The notes beneath the pieces were generated by a model. It did not search any database. It was not told the DNA's origin and worked only from the letters and a program-made list of their open reading frames with translations. 64,000 nt of DNA from Methylobacterium bullatum. GTDB lineage: Bacteria; Pseudomonadota; Alphaproteobacteria; Rhizobiales; Beijerinckiaceae. The stretch is taken from the NCBI GenBank assembly GCA_902712845.1, contig LR743504.1, positions 3,260,001-3,324,000 on the forward strand. The letters are read 5' to 3'. This document shows positions 56,319 through 64,000 of the stretch, piece after piece. The position numbers and the translations under genes are program-made. Position 1 is the stretch's first letter. Each line of letters starts with the position of its first letter.

Positions 56319-56648
56319 TCAGATGAGATCCACCGGTCCATCGAGGATCTGGACCGCCCCGTCGCCGATGGTCACGCCGGGCGTGCGGACCACTTCCGCT
56401 TTGCGGATCAGTTCGGTGATCTCCACCGAAATCCGGTTTCCCGTCACGACGATCTGGCCGCGCGCGATCGGGTGGTCGTTGGCGAGAATCTCGACCATAT
56501 CGGTTTCGGTGGATTCGAGTTCGATCACGGCGCCGCGTCCCATGCGCAGCAGCATGTGGAGCGGCATGTGGCTGCGCCCGAGCACCACCGAGAGATCGAC
56601 CTTGAGGTCTTCGAAAACTGCCACGCGCCGCGAACTCCCTCGGCCCAT
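56319..56648 (-). CDS. fliN: Flagellar motor switch protein FliN-type (SpoA domain)
   Basis: 109 residues from ATG 56648 (GAGG six bases upstream); a GTG at 56660 is the alternative. The SpoA core [29 protein letters not shown] (cited in parts) and [18 protein letters not shown] match FliN C-domains. It lacks the long N-terminal part of larger FliN proteins. No other flagellar genes are in the window, so it is isolated. It is divergent from lipB. Confidence 0.85.
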   Translation of the reverse strand: MGRGSSRRVAVFEDLKVDLSVVLGRSHMPLHMLLRMGRGAVIELESTETDMVEILANDHPIARGQIVVTGNRISVEITELIRKAEVVRTPGVTIGDGAVQILDGPVDLI

Positions 56649-56761
56649 ATTGGGCCTCACTCGGCAGAGTGTTCCTGAGATATGGTGAAGCCTTGGTAAA
56701 CGATGTCCCCCGCAGCGCCCGGCTTTCCGCCTCGACGGCCGATTTTCGACCGCGTTCCGGC

Positions 56762-57415
56762 ATGAGGCCGGTCCTGTGGCGGATCAGCGACACCCTCGTC
56801 CCCTACGACGAGGCGGTCGCGGAGATGGAAGCGCATGCCGGACAGATCGCGAGCGGGGAGGCGGCTGAGATGGTCTGGCTGCTCGAACACCCGCCGCTCT
56901 ACACCGCCGGAACCTCGGCAAAGACCGCAGATCTCGTTGAAGCCGACCGGTTCCCGGTCCACGCCACGGGGCGGGGCGGCCAGTACACGTATCATGGTCC
57001 GGGGCAGCGGGTGGCCTATGTCATGCTCGACCTCAACCGGCGCAGACCGGACCTGCGCGCCTACGTCTCCGCCTTGGAAGCCTGGATCATCGCCACCCTC
57101 GGCGCCTTCAACGTGCGCGGCGAACGGCGCGAGGACCGCGTCGGCGTCTGGGTGCGCCGGCCCGAGAAAGGGGAGGGGGTGGAGGACAAGATCGCAGCGA
57201 TCGGTATCCGCGTGCGGCGCTGGGTGAGTTTCCACGGCATCAGCCTCAATGTGGAGCCCGACCTGTCGCATTTCACCGGCATCGTCCCCTGCGGCATCAG
57301 CGGCCACGGCGTGACCAGCCTCGTCGATCTCGGCCAGATCGTCACCCTGCCCGAAGTGGACATGGCGCTACGTGCCTCGTTCGAGGCGATATTCGGAGAG
57401 ACGCAAGACGGATAA
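56762..57415 (+). CDS. lipB: Octanoyl-ACP:protein N-octanoyltransferase
   Basis: 217 residues from ATG 56762; a GTG at 56669 would add 31 residues but leaves only 20 bp to fliN. LipB motifs are [12 protein letters not shown], the Lys of [11 protein letters not shown] and the catalytic Cys in [13 protein letters not shown]. It transfers octanoate to lipoyl domains in lipoic acid synthesis. Confidence 0.93.
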   Translation: MRPVLWRISDTLVPYDEAVAEMEAHAGQIASGEAAEMVWLLEHPPLYTAGTSAKTADLVEADRFPVHATGRGGQYTYHGPGQRVAYVMLDLNRRRPDLRAYVSALEAWIIATLGAFNVRGERREDRVGVWVRRPEKGEGVEDKIAAIGIRVRRWVSFHGISLNVEPDLSHFTGIVPCGISGHGVTSLVDLGQIVTLPEVDMALRASFEAIFGETQDG

Positions 57416-57801
57416 GGACGTGTGCAACACGGACACAGGATGCGAAATTAAATCGACGACGATTGCGAGATATTGCTCACCCCCGATTCAATACCCCGTC
57501 GATTCCGCCGAAGTATTGAATTATAACTCATTTTATCAGACCGTCGCCGACAAACGCTGCGGAGAATGACCGTCGGCGCCTGGTTCGACACGATAAGACC
57601 ATTCTAAATCAAGCATCGACCCGCTCTGACTTGACGATGGACAATTGACAGGCCCGAGGTCGCGTTTGTAGCTCGTGACTGAGTGTGGTCAGACAGAGCA
57701 GCGATCCGTCTCGCGTAGCGCCGCCTGGCTCCGGTCGCGAGCGGTGGGCGATCCGTTCCATGCGATCGTGACCGCACGGCTGTTCTGGTAGGCGCCCGCT
57801 C
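57416..57801. other. 386-bp AT-richer gap upstream of the PepSY gene
   Basis: More AT-rich than its surroundings between ~57440 and 57610. ATTCTAAAT near 57602 resembles half an iron-control (Irr/ICE-type) site, but no full dyad is seen. No ORF with support. Confidence 0.4.
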
Positions 57802-58962
57802 ATGACGATCCGCACCGTTCTGTTCCGCCTACATTGGCTGCTCGGCCTTACGGCCGGACTGGTCCTCGCCCTCGTTGGCGTGACCGGCGCGATGCTGAGC
57901 TATGAAGAAGCCCTGACGGAATGGGCGAACGGCGACCGCGCCTTCGTCGCCGCGAGTGATGCGCCCCGCCTCTCGCCGGCCGCCCTCAAGGAAAGGGTCG
58001 AGGCGCAGCGGCCAGGCCTCACGGTGAGTTCCCTGACCCTTTGGGGCGATCCGGAGCGAAGCCCGCGCATCCGCTTCGCTGGCGATGCCAAGCTGGGCGC
58101 GCGACCGCCGACACTCTATCTCGACCCCGTCGACGGCCGCGAACTCGGCGAGATGCGGCTGGAGGGCGCCTTCGCGACGATCCGCAAGCTGCATCGCTGG
58201 CTTCTCCTGCCGGGGGACGGCAAGGGCTGGGGCCGCAGCATCACCGGCATCTGCACCATCGCCCTGCTCGTGTTCCTGGGCACGGGGCTCTACCTGCGCT
58301 GGCCCAGGATCCATTCCTGGAAAATCTGGCTGAAGCCCTCCCTCAAGCGGCCCGGTCGGCCGCGCTGGTGGTCGCTGCACAGCATCGCCGGGACCTGGCT
58401 CATTCCGTTCTACGCCGCCATCGCCCTGACCGGGCTATGGTGGTCCTACGACCCCTATAGAAACGCCGCGACCTGGCTGCTCACCGGCGAAACCCGAGCC
58501 GCACGGGCGCCGCGCAATCCGGGCGCGCCCCCGCAGGTCCCCGGGTCGGCCCTGGATATGGCCTGGGCGACCTTCAGCACCGGGGAGGGGGCGGGCGCTC
58601 ACATGGCTCTCATCGCACTTCCTGGGCCGGAACTGCCGACGATCCGCATCCGCTTCCTCGCCACTCCCTCGGATCTGCCGAAGGCGCGCGACGAAGCGAC
58701 GTTCGATCCCGTCACCGGCGCCCGCCTCTCTCAGACCCGATTCTCCGATAAGCCCTTGGGCCAACAGATGGCCGAGAACATGCTGGAGGTGCATCGCGGG
58801 CGCTTCTTCGGCGGCATCGTCGCCTTCCTGTTCTTCACCGCGGCCCTGGCGATGCCGCTCTTCGCGGTCACCGGCCTGGTCCTCTACGTCCTGCGCCGCG
58901 GCGCCCGGCGCCGCAGATCGATGGCCGCGGCACCTGCCGGCGCAACGACGAGTCGCGCCTGA
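57802..58962 (+). CDS. PepSY-associated TM domain protein
   Basis: 386 residues with four membrane helices (~10-32, ~148-168, ~195-215, ~340-365) and two PepSY-type periplasmic regions. Conserved HRWL (~132) and histidines in helices could bind heme b. Family members are often iron-regulated and linked to siderophore reduction or uptake. The flavodoxin/reductase extension of longer relatives is absent. No TonB receptor is adjacent. Confidence 0.88.
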   Translation: MTIRTVLFRLHWLLGLTAGLVLALVGVTGAMLSYEEALTEWANGDRAFVAASDAPRLSPAALKERVEAQRPGLTVSSLTLWGDPERSPRIRFAGDAKLGARPPTLYLDPVDGRELGEMRLEGAFATIRKLHRWLLLPGDGKGWGRSITGICTIALLVFLGTGLYLRWPRIHSWKIWLKPSLKRPGRPRWWSLHSIAGTWLIPFYAAIALTGLWWSYDPYRNAATWLLTGETRAARAPRNPGAPPQVPGSALDMAWATFSTGEGAGAHMALIALPGPELPTIRIRFLATPSDLPKARDEATFDPVTGARLSQTRFSDKPLGQQMAENMLEVHRGRFFGGIVAFLFFTAALAMPLFAVTGLVLYVLRRGARRRRSMAAAPAGATTSRA

Positions 58963-59129
58963 GCTGATGGCTGGGCCCGGCGCAATGGCCTGCCGCCGAT
59001 CTGTTCGTTGGTTTCACGGACACCGGGGTCGAGCTCGCGTGCCGCTCGGCCTGCTCGGGCGAGCGCGACCCGGCGGCCTTGCGCAGCGTCGCCGGCACGG
59101 TGGTAAAGGCCGGGCGGGACAGCAGCCGA

Positions 59130-59460
59130 GTCGCGCTCACCGGATGCATCTGCGGCATGACGATGCCCTGGTCGCGGCCGCGGCGGAGATCGACGCACAT
59201 GTGAAGCGCGATCTCGACCCTCTCGGTGATGCAGCAGAATTACCGGCGACCATTCTGGGTGTGAGTCACCTGACTGCCCAGGTCATCCTCTCCGAGATCG
59301 GCCCGGCCATGAACCGCTTCACCCGCCTCAAGAAGGGCGCACCCTGACTCAAGACCACCCTGGTCAAGTGTCCATGAGCCACCGCCCGCAAGAAGCCGAG
59401 CGATCACCGGGCCGAGTTCCTGCGCCACCGACGCGGCCAAGCCCCTCGCCCGACAGATCG
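59130..59460 (+). pseudogene. IS110-family transposase remnant
   Basis: The frame ending at 59347 encodes EIDAHVKRDLDPL and GVSHLTAQVILSEIGP, C-terminal IS110 transposase sequence. After a stop the homology resumes in another frame (LKTTLVKCP, then ATARKKPSDHRAEFLRHRR past a second stop). The N-terminal DEDD domain and element ends are not seen. The surrounding 58963-59695 holds no intact gene. Confidence 0.75.
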
Positions 59461-59695
59461 AACACCACAGATCCGCCTGCCTCCTCGAACTCGCAGAGCC
59501 GGTTTCTATTCAGGATATACCGACGATACGGGCCAGACGTAGGACAGTCGGGCGACGCCTCCAAAACCTACTGATTTCACAGGGCATTGAGAGGCATCGC
59601 TCAGGTCATATCAGCGTCCGACATGTCCTGCGCAGGCACTTGTGCTTTAACGACTTGTTAACTGCGAGCTTCATATCCTCCCGCTATGTGAAGGG

Positions 59696-61855
59696 GTGGA
59701 TATGCTCGAACATCGCAGGATGCGCACGGTCGAGAGCCCACGCTCCATGGAGCCCATCGGGCGCTACGTTGCCAAGGCGGCGACGCATATCGCTGCCGGC
59801 CGCTTCCAGAAAGCGCATCTCAACCTTCAACGCGCGCTGGAAATGTCGCCAGCCGACGCGAGTGTGCATTACCAGTTCGGTCTCCTGACCTGTAAAGTCG
59901 ATGCCCCGGGGCCGGCGATTCCGCACTTCGTGAACGCCCTCAGGGCGGCTCCCGAACGATCCGCCTACTGGTTCGCCCTCGCGGGTGCGCTCCTGGAGGT
60001 CGACCGGATCGGAGAAGCGCGTGCGCTGATGGAGCGTTTCCGGGATCGAGGCGTGTCCGACGAGGAATCGCGTGCCGCCCTCAAAGACGTCGTCGACCAC
60101 GCATTCTCCCTCGCACAGGCACGTTTCAAGGAGGGCGCCTTCCCAGTTGCGGAAGCGTCGTTGGATCTCGTCCTCTTCCTGGATGAGATGCATTCCGGCG
60201 CGACCTATCTCGCGGCCGCCATCGCCGCCCAGACCGGCCGCCTTCAGCAGGCGTTCGATCTCTTCAGTATCGTGATCGACCGGGAGCCGGACAACGCCGC
60301 CTACTTCGCCAGTCTCGGCGCACTCCTGATGATAATGGGGGACAACGGGGGGGCCGTCTGGGCACTGGAGAAGTCGGTCGGCCTCGACCCGGATCTCGCC
60401 ATCGCTCATTCGAACCTGTCCGGCGTACTCCAGAAAGTCTCCCGACATGGCCTGGCGATGAGCCATGCGCAGCAGGCCATCGCGCTCGATCCCGCCTGCG
60501 TCGGCGCTCACATCAACCTCGGCTGCAGCCAGAAAAGCCTCGGCGATCTGACCGAGGCGATTCGGAGCTTCGACCGTGCACTCGCTCTCCAGCCCCTCAA
60601 CGTGATCGCCTATTCCAACCGGCTGTTCGCGAAGCTCTATGCCGAGGCCATTCCGGCCGCCGATTACGCCTCGGACGCCCGGATGTTCGGTACGCGATTC
60701 GCCGATCCGCTCCTGCGGCTGCGCCCGTTCGCCAACGACCGGGATCCCGAGCGCCGGCTGCGGATCGGGCTCGTCTCCGGCGATCTCTGCACCCATGCCG
60801 TCGCCCGGTTCATCGAGCCGTTCCTGGAGCATCTGGACCGCTCCTCGATGGATGTCCACGCCTACATGACCCAAGCTCATGAGGACGACATATCGAGGCG
60901 CCTAAGCACCATGTTGGACGGCTGGCGCAACATCTCCGGCCTGGACGACGACGCGGCCGCCGACCTCATCGAGGCGGACGCGATCGACGTTCTCGTCGAT
61001 CTGTCGGGTCACAGCTCCGGCCACAGGCTGCTGCTCTTCGCACGCAAGCCGGCACCCGTTCAGGTGACATGGATCGGCCATCCCGCAACGACGGGCCTGC
61101 GTGCCATCGACTACCGTCTGACCGACGCGGTGCACGACCTGCCCGGCGTGTCGGAGGATCTGCACACCGAGACGGTGTGGCGCTTGCCGGGTGTATCGGC
61201 GACGTATCAGGCGCGCGGCGACATTCCCGCCGTTCGGTGCCGTCCGCCTTTCGAGGACAACGGATACGTCACCTTCGGAGTCTTGAACCGCTTCGAGAAG
61301 ATCAGCGACCTTGCCCTGGAGACATGGGCCGGCATTCTTCATGCCCTTCCCGATGCGCGGCTGTTCATGGTCGTCGCCGATGTGGGCGAGTCCGACATCC
61401 TGGCGCAGGTCGAGGAACGCCTCGCGAGAGCAGGGTTGCCCCTCGATCGGATTCGCCTGCACCCGCGCGTCTCGACGGGCTACTTCGAGCTTTATCACCA
61501 GATCGACATCGCCCTCGATTCCTTCCCCTACAACGGCGGAACCACGAGCTGCGACACACTCTACATGGGGGTTCCCTTCGTCGCCCTGCAGGGCGCGAGC
61601 GCGGTCGCGCGCACAGGGGTCGCTGTCCTGACGGCCGTTGGGCTGGAGGAGTTGGCGGCCGAGACGCCGGAGGCCTACGCGGCCTGCGCACTGTCCCTCG
61701 CGCGCGATTCAGATCGGTTGCGGGAGGTCCGATCGGGATTGCGGGAACGCATGATCGCCAGCCCTCTCATGGATCACGCGCGCTTGGCCGCCGATGTCGG
61801 CGAGGCCTTTCGCACCATGTGGAGGCGTTGGGTCGATGCGAGTCGCGCTGCATAA
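59696..61855 (+). CDS. TPR-containing SPINDLY/OGT-type glycosyltransferase (GT41)
   Basis: 719 residues. The N-terminal half is TPR repeats (~25-340), including AGAHINLGCSQKSLGDLTEAI-type units. The C-terminal GT41 domain has RLRIGLVSGDLCTHAVARF, HPATTGLRAIDYRLTDAVHDLPG-type and SFPYNGGTTSCDTLYMGVP sequence. It would O-glycosylate proteins with a sugar from a nucleotide donor. It overlaps the aminotransferase by 20 bp, so they are coupled. Confidence 0.9.
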   Translation: MDMLEHRRMRTVESPRSMEPIGRYVAKAATHIAAGRFQKAHLNLQRALEMSPADASVHYQFGLLTCKVDAPGPAIPHFVNALRAAPERSAYWFALAGALLEVDRIGEARALMERFRDRGVSDEESRAALKDVVDHAFSLAQARFKEGAFPVAEASLDLVLFLDEMHSGATYLAAAIAAQTGRLQQAFDLFSIVIDREPDNAAYFASLGALLMIMGDNGGAVWALEKSVGLDPDLAIAHSNLSGVLQKVSRHGLAMSHAQQAIALDPACVGAHINLGCSQKSLGDLTEAIRSFDRALALQPLNVIAYSNRLFAKLYAEAIPAADYASDARMFGTRFADPLLRLRPFANDRDPERRLRIGLVSGDLCTHAVARFIEPFLEHLDRSSMDVHAYMTQAHEDDISRRLSTMLDGWRNISGLDDDAAADLIEADAIDVLVDLSGHSSGHRLLLFARKPAPVQVTWIGHPATTGLRAIDYRLTDAVHDLPGVSEDLHTETVWRLPGVSATYQARGDIPAVRCRPPFEDNGYVTFGVLNRFEKISDLALETWAGILHALPDARLFMVVADVGESDILAQVEERLARAGLPLDRIRLHPRVSTGYFELYHQIDIALDSFPYNGGTTSCDTLYMGVPFVALQGASAVARTGVAVLTAVGLEELAAETPEAYAACALSLARDSDRLREVRSGLRERMIASPLMDHARLAADVGEAFRTMWRRWVDASRAA

Positions 61856-63137
61856 TCCCCCCCCCGATCCTGACGGTGGCGCCGAGCCCGTTCCCCAGGA
61901 GACAGGGAACGCTTCAGCGCTAGCGACCCTGCAACGGCTCGATCAGGAATTCGCCCGCATTCTCGACATACCCGCGGATACCTCCACCGCAGCGGAGGAT
62001 CTGGGACAAGGAGGTGACATCGGAACGGCGGCAGCCGAACCGATCTTCGTCACGCGACCATTCCTGCCGCCGTTCGAGGAGTTCGAGCCGCTCCTGCGGC
62101 TCATCTGGCAGACCCGGATTCTAACCAATGGCGGCCCCTTCCATCAGGAATTGGAGGCGCGACTCCGCGACCATCTCGGCGTCCCGCAGGTGGCCCTTTT
62201 CAACAATGCCACCACGGCACTGATGGTGGCGCTACGGTCGCTGGACCTGTCGGGTGAAGTGATCACGACGCCCTACTCCTTCGTTGCTACGTCCCATGCC
62301 CTGCTCTGGAGCGGGCTCACGCCCGTGTTCGTGGACGTCGATCCGCTGACGCTGAACCTCGATCCCGCCCGCATCGAAGCCGCCATCACGCCGCGCACGA
62401 CTGCGATCCTGCCCGTCCACTGCTACGGGCATCCCTGCGATGTCGAGGCCATTGACGCGATCGCCCGGAAGCACGGGTTGAAGGTCATTTACGACGCGGC
62501 CCATGCCTTCGGCGTGCGCCACAAGGGCCGTAGCGTGCTGAATGACGGCGATCTCTCGGTCCTGAGCTTCCACGCCACCAAGGTGTTCAATACCTTCGAG
62601 GGTGGTGCCATCATCTGCGCCGACCCGGTTCAAAAGGACCGGATCGACAAGCTCAAGAACTTCGGTCACGACGGCGAAACGTCAGTGATGGAGGTGGGCC
62701 TCAACGGCAAGATGAGCGAGATGAACGCCGCCCTCGGCCTCGTGCAGCTCAATTACGTCGATGCGGCCCATGCACGTCGGCGGGCCATCGATACGGCCTA
62801 TCGGAAAGGACTGCGCGAAGTCCGCGGTGTCCGCTGTCTGGAAGATTTCGGCGAGGATAACGCCAATTACGCGTACTTTCCGATCCTCCTCGGTCCCGAT
62901 TATCCGATCAGCCGGGATGCGCTCAACGAGGCGCTCAAACGCGACGGAATATATCCGCGGCGCTACTTCTACCCCCTCATCTCCGAACATCCGATGTATC
63001 GGACACTGCCTTCCGCCCGGCGCGAGCAGCTTCCCGTCGCTGCGGCGGCGGCCGACAGGGTGCTATGCCTGCCGATCTATCCAGACCTGGACGAGGCCGT
63101 CGTTGCACGCGTCGTCCGGCGGATCGCGAACCCGTGA
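61836..63137 (+). CDS. DegT/DnrJ/EryC1/StrS aminotransferase
   Basis: 433 residues from ATG 61836 (GGAGG ten bases upstream), overlapping the GT41 gene by 20 bp. PLP-binding Lys lies in SFHATKVFNTFEGG, with NNATTALMVALRSL and TTPYSFVATSHALLW at the N side. Such enzymes aminate keto-sugar nucleotides such as dTDP-4-keto-6-deoxyglucose. An N-terminal ~70-residue extension (PPPDPDGGAEPVPQ...) is atypical. Confidence 0.9.
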   Translation: MRVALHNPPPDPDGGAEPVPQETGNASALATLQRLDQEFARILDIPADTSTAAEDLGQGGDIGTAAAEPIFVTRPFLPPFEEFEPLLRLIWQTRILTNGGPFHQELEARLRDHLGVPQVALFNNATTALMVALRSLDLSGEVITTPYSFVATSHALLWSGLTPVFVDVDPLTLNLDPARIEAAITPRTTAILPVHCYGHPCDVEAIDAIARKHGLKVIYDAAHAFGVRHKGRSVLNDGDLSVLSFHATKVFNTFEGGAIICADPVQKDRIDKLKNFGHDGETSVMEVGLNGKMSEMNAALGLVQLNYVDAAHARRRAIDTAYRKGLREVRGVRCLEDFGEDNANYAYFPILLGPDYPISRDALNEALKRDGIYPRRYFYPLISEHPMYRTLPSARREQLPVAAAAADRVLCLPIYPDLDEAVVARVVRRIANP

Positions 63138-63949
63138 CCGTCGCCATGAGCCGTGCCGTGAGCGCCGCGCCTGCGGTGGCGATCATGCAACCGTACCTAT
63201 TCCCCTATATCGGCTACTTCCAGTTGATCGCCGCCGTCGACCAGTTCGTCGTCTACGATACGGTGAAATACACCAAGAAGGGTTGGATCAACCGCAACCG
63301 CTTCCTGCGCGATGGCGAGCCGGTCGTCTTCACCTTGCCCCTCCACAAGGATAGCGACCATCTTGACATCCGCGAGAGGCGGGTCGCGGCAAGTTTCGAT
63401 CCGGACAGGCTCTGCGCTCAAATTGCTCAGGCCTATCGGCGCGCCCCGCATCTCGACGAGACGATGGGGCTCGTCGAAACCGTCCTACGCATCGAATCGA
63501 CGAACCTGTTCGATCACCTTCGGCGCGCCCTGGCGCTGACCTGCGCACATCTCGCGATCGACACGCCGGTCCGTACCGCGTCCGAAATCGAAGGCGTGAC
63601 GGATCTGCGCCGGCAGGATCGCGTGCTCGACATTTGCGAGCGCCTGGGCGCTTCCACTTACATCAACCCGATCGGCGGTACGGCGCTCTACGACCCTGCT
63701 GCCTTCGCGCAACGCGGGATCGCCCTGCGCTTCCTGCGCAGCCGGCCGTTCGCCTATGGTCAGGCCAACCACCCGTTCGTTCCGTGGTTGTCGATCCTCG
63801 ACGTCCTGATGTTTAATCCTCGCTCGTCGCTCCGGGCCGTGCTGACGGGCGGCTACGACCTCATCGAGCAGGAGAACAACCTTTGCCCCGCTGGCGCAAG
63901 CTCGGACGCGTCTTCGATCCCGCGACCGTCACAGGCCGTCCCTGGCTGA
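63134..63949 (+). CDS. WbqC-like family protein
   Basis: 271 residues from GTG 63134, overlapping the previous stop (GTGA); ATG 63146 is an alternative. AIMQPYLFPYIGYFQLIAAVD is the WbqC family start (cited in part). The family occurs in O-antigen loci with aminotransferases and may add amino-sugar substituents. The C-terminal ~24 residues beyond GGYDLIEQ look unrelated and overlap the next gene by 65 bp, suggesting a lost stop. Confidence 0.85.
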   Translation: MTVAMSRAVSAAPAVAIMQPYLFPYIGYFQLIAAVDQFVVYDTVKYTKKGWINRNRFLRDGEPVVFTLPLHKDSDHLDIRERRVAASFDPDRLCAQIAQAYRRAPHLDETMGLVETVLRIESTNLFDHLRRALALTCAHLAIDTPVRTASEIEGVTDLRRQDRVLDICERLGASTYINPIGGTALYDPAAFAQRGIALRFLRSRPFAYGQANHPFVPWLSILDVLMFNPRSSLRAVLTGGYDLIEQENNLCPAGASSDASSIPRPSQAVPG

Positions 63950-64000
63950 AATCTTTCGCCCAGGCGCCCGCCGCCCTCGTCTGCGACGATGTCGTGAGAA
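63885..64000 (+). CDS. Start of next glycan-locus gene (right edge)
   Basis: Open frame from TTG 63885, preceded by CAGGAGA. The visible 38 residues begin LPRWRKLGRVFDPATVTGRP. The KLGRVFDP opening resembles glycosidase-fold proteins found beside WbqC-like genes, but too little is visible to name it. It continues past the edge. Confidence 0.5.

Noticed and set aside
57590..57610. Half of an iron-control element (TTCTAAA) upstream of the PepSY gene
   Set aside because: Only a half-site, with no complementary arm, in an AT-rich patch where it could occur by chance.
56119..59460. Genomic island between the tRNA-Leu 3' end and the IS110 remnant
   Set aside because: The genes between (fliN, lipB, PepSY) are ordinary high-GC genes, no integrase is present, and no repeated tRNA end was found.

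Overview
The window is high-GC alphaproteobacterial DNA and most resembles a Methylobacterium/Methylorubrum-type member of the Hyphomicrobiales. This rests on gene content (class I lysyl-tRNA synthetase, class II photolyase, DUF3126, DUF1328, BTLCP proteases, tandem PilZ, PRC-barrel) and on three families of long palindromic intergenic repeats. It was not checked by any search. It reads as a chromosomal core segment with one small AT-rich insertion, one transposase relic and the start of a glycan locus at the right edge. No CRISPR array, phage, plasmid origin or rRNA is visible; one tRNA (Leu-GAG) is present.

Layout. 1-7.2 kb: assimilatory nitrate reduction, with nitrite reductase (cut by the left edge), an iron-sulfur/FAD/NADPH reductase, molybdenum nitrate reductase and siroheme synthase. 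7.1-8.2 kb: an AT-rich islet that has overwritten the 3' end of cysG and carries a HEPN protein and a LprI-like protein. 8.3-14 kb: AmpH-like serine hydrolase, SCO copper chaperone, MshEN-glycosyltransferase, orphan binding protein, nitronate monooxygenase. 14.3-17.2 kb: purine ring catabolism (MFS permease, Tat-exported and cytosolic HIU hydrolases, OHCU decarboxylase). 17.3-23.6 kb: lysK, SDR, DUF1328, CLC transporter, photolyase. 23.8-26.4 kb: candidate sRNA and two orphan binding proteins. 26.6-31.9 kb: polysaccharide export lipoprotein, a coupled hydrolase/gluconokinase/HAD operon, lytic transglycosylase. 32-40 kb: XRE-shikimate kinase regulator, cysE, DUF3126, two BTLCP proteases, PilZ, PAS, rhomboid and CBS proteins.

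40-54 kb: patatin, hisI-folE, NifU-like protein, yidD, OsmC, 2-hydroxycarboxylate transporter, thrS, and a complete branched-chain amino acid transporter (livH-M-G-F, a small membrane protein, livK). 54-59.6 kb: a LuxI synthase with a dyad operator candidate and a small downstream ORF, PRC-barrel protein, tRNA-Leu, fliN, lipB, PepSY protein and an IS110 remnant. 59.7-64 kb: a SPINDLY-type GT41, a DegT aminotransferase, a WbqC-like protein and the start of another gene form a tightly coupled glycan or protein-glycosylation operon running off the edge.

The best candidates for something undescribed are the HEPN plus LprI-like islet in cysG, the flavodoxin-less FeS-FAD reductase paired with nirA, the orphan XRE-shikimate kinase regulator with degenerate kinase motifs and TGCA repeats upstream, the LuxI with a dyad and a tiny partner ORF, and the Tat-exported second HIU hydrolase.
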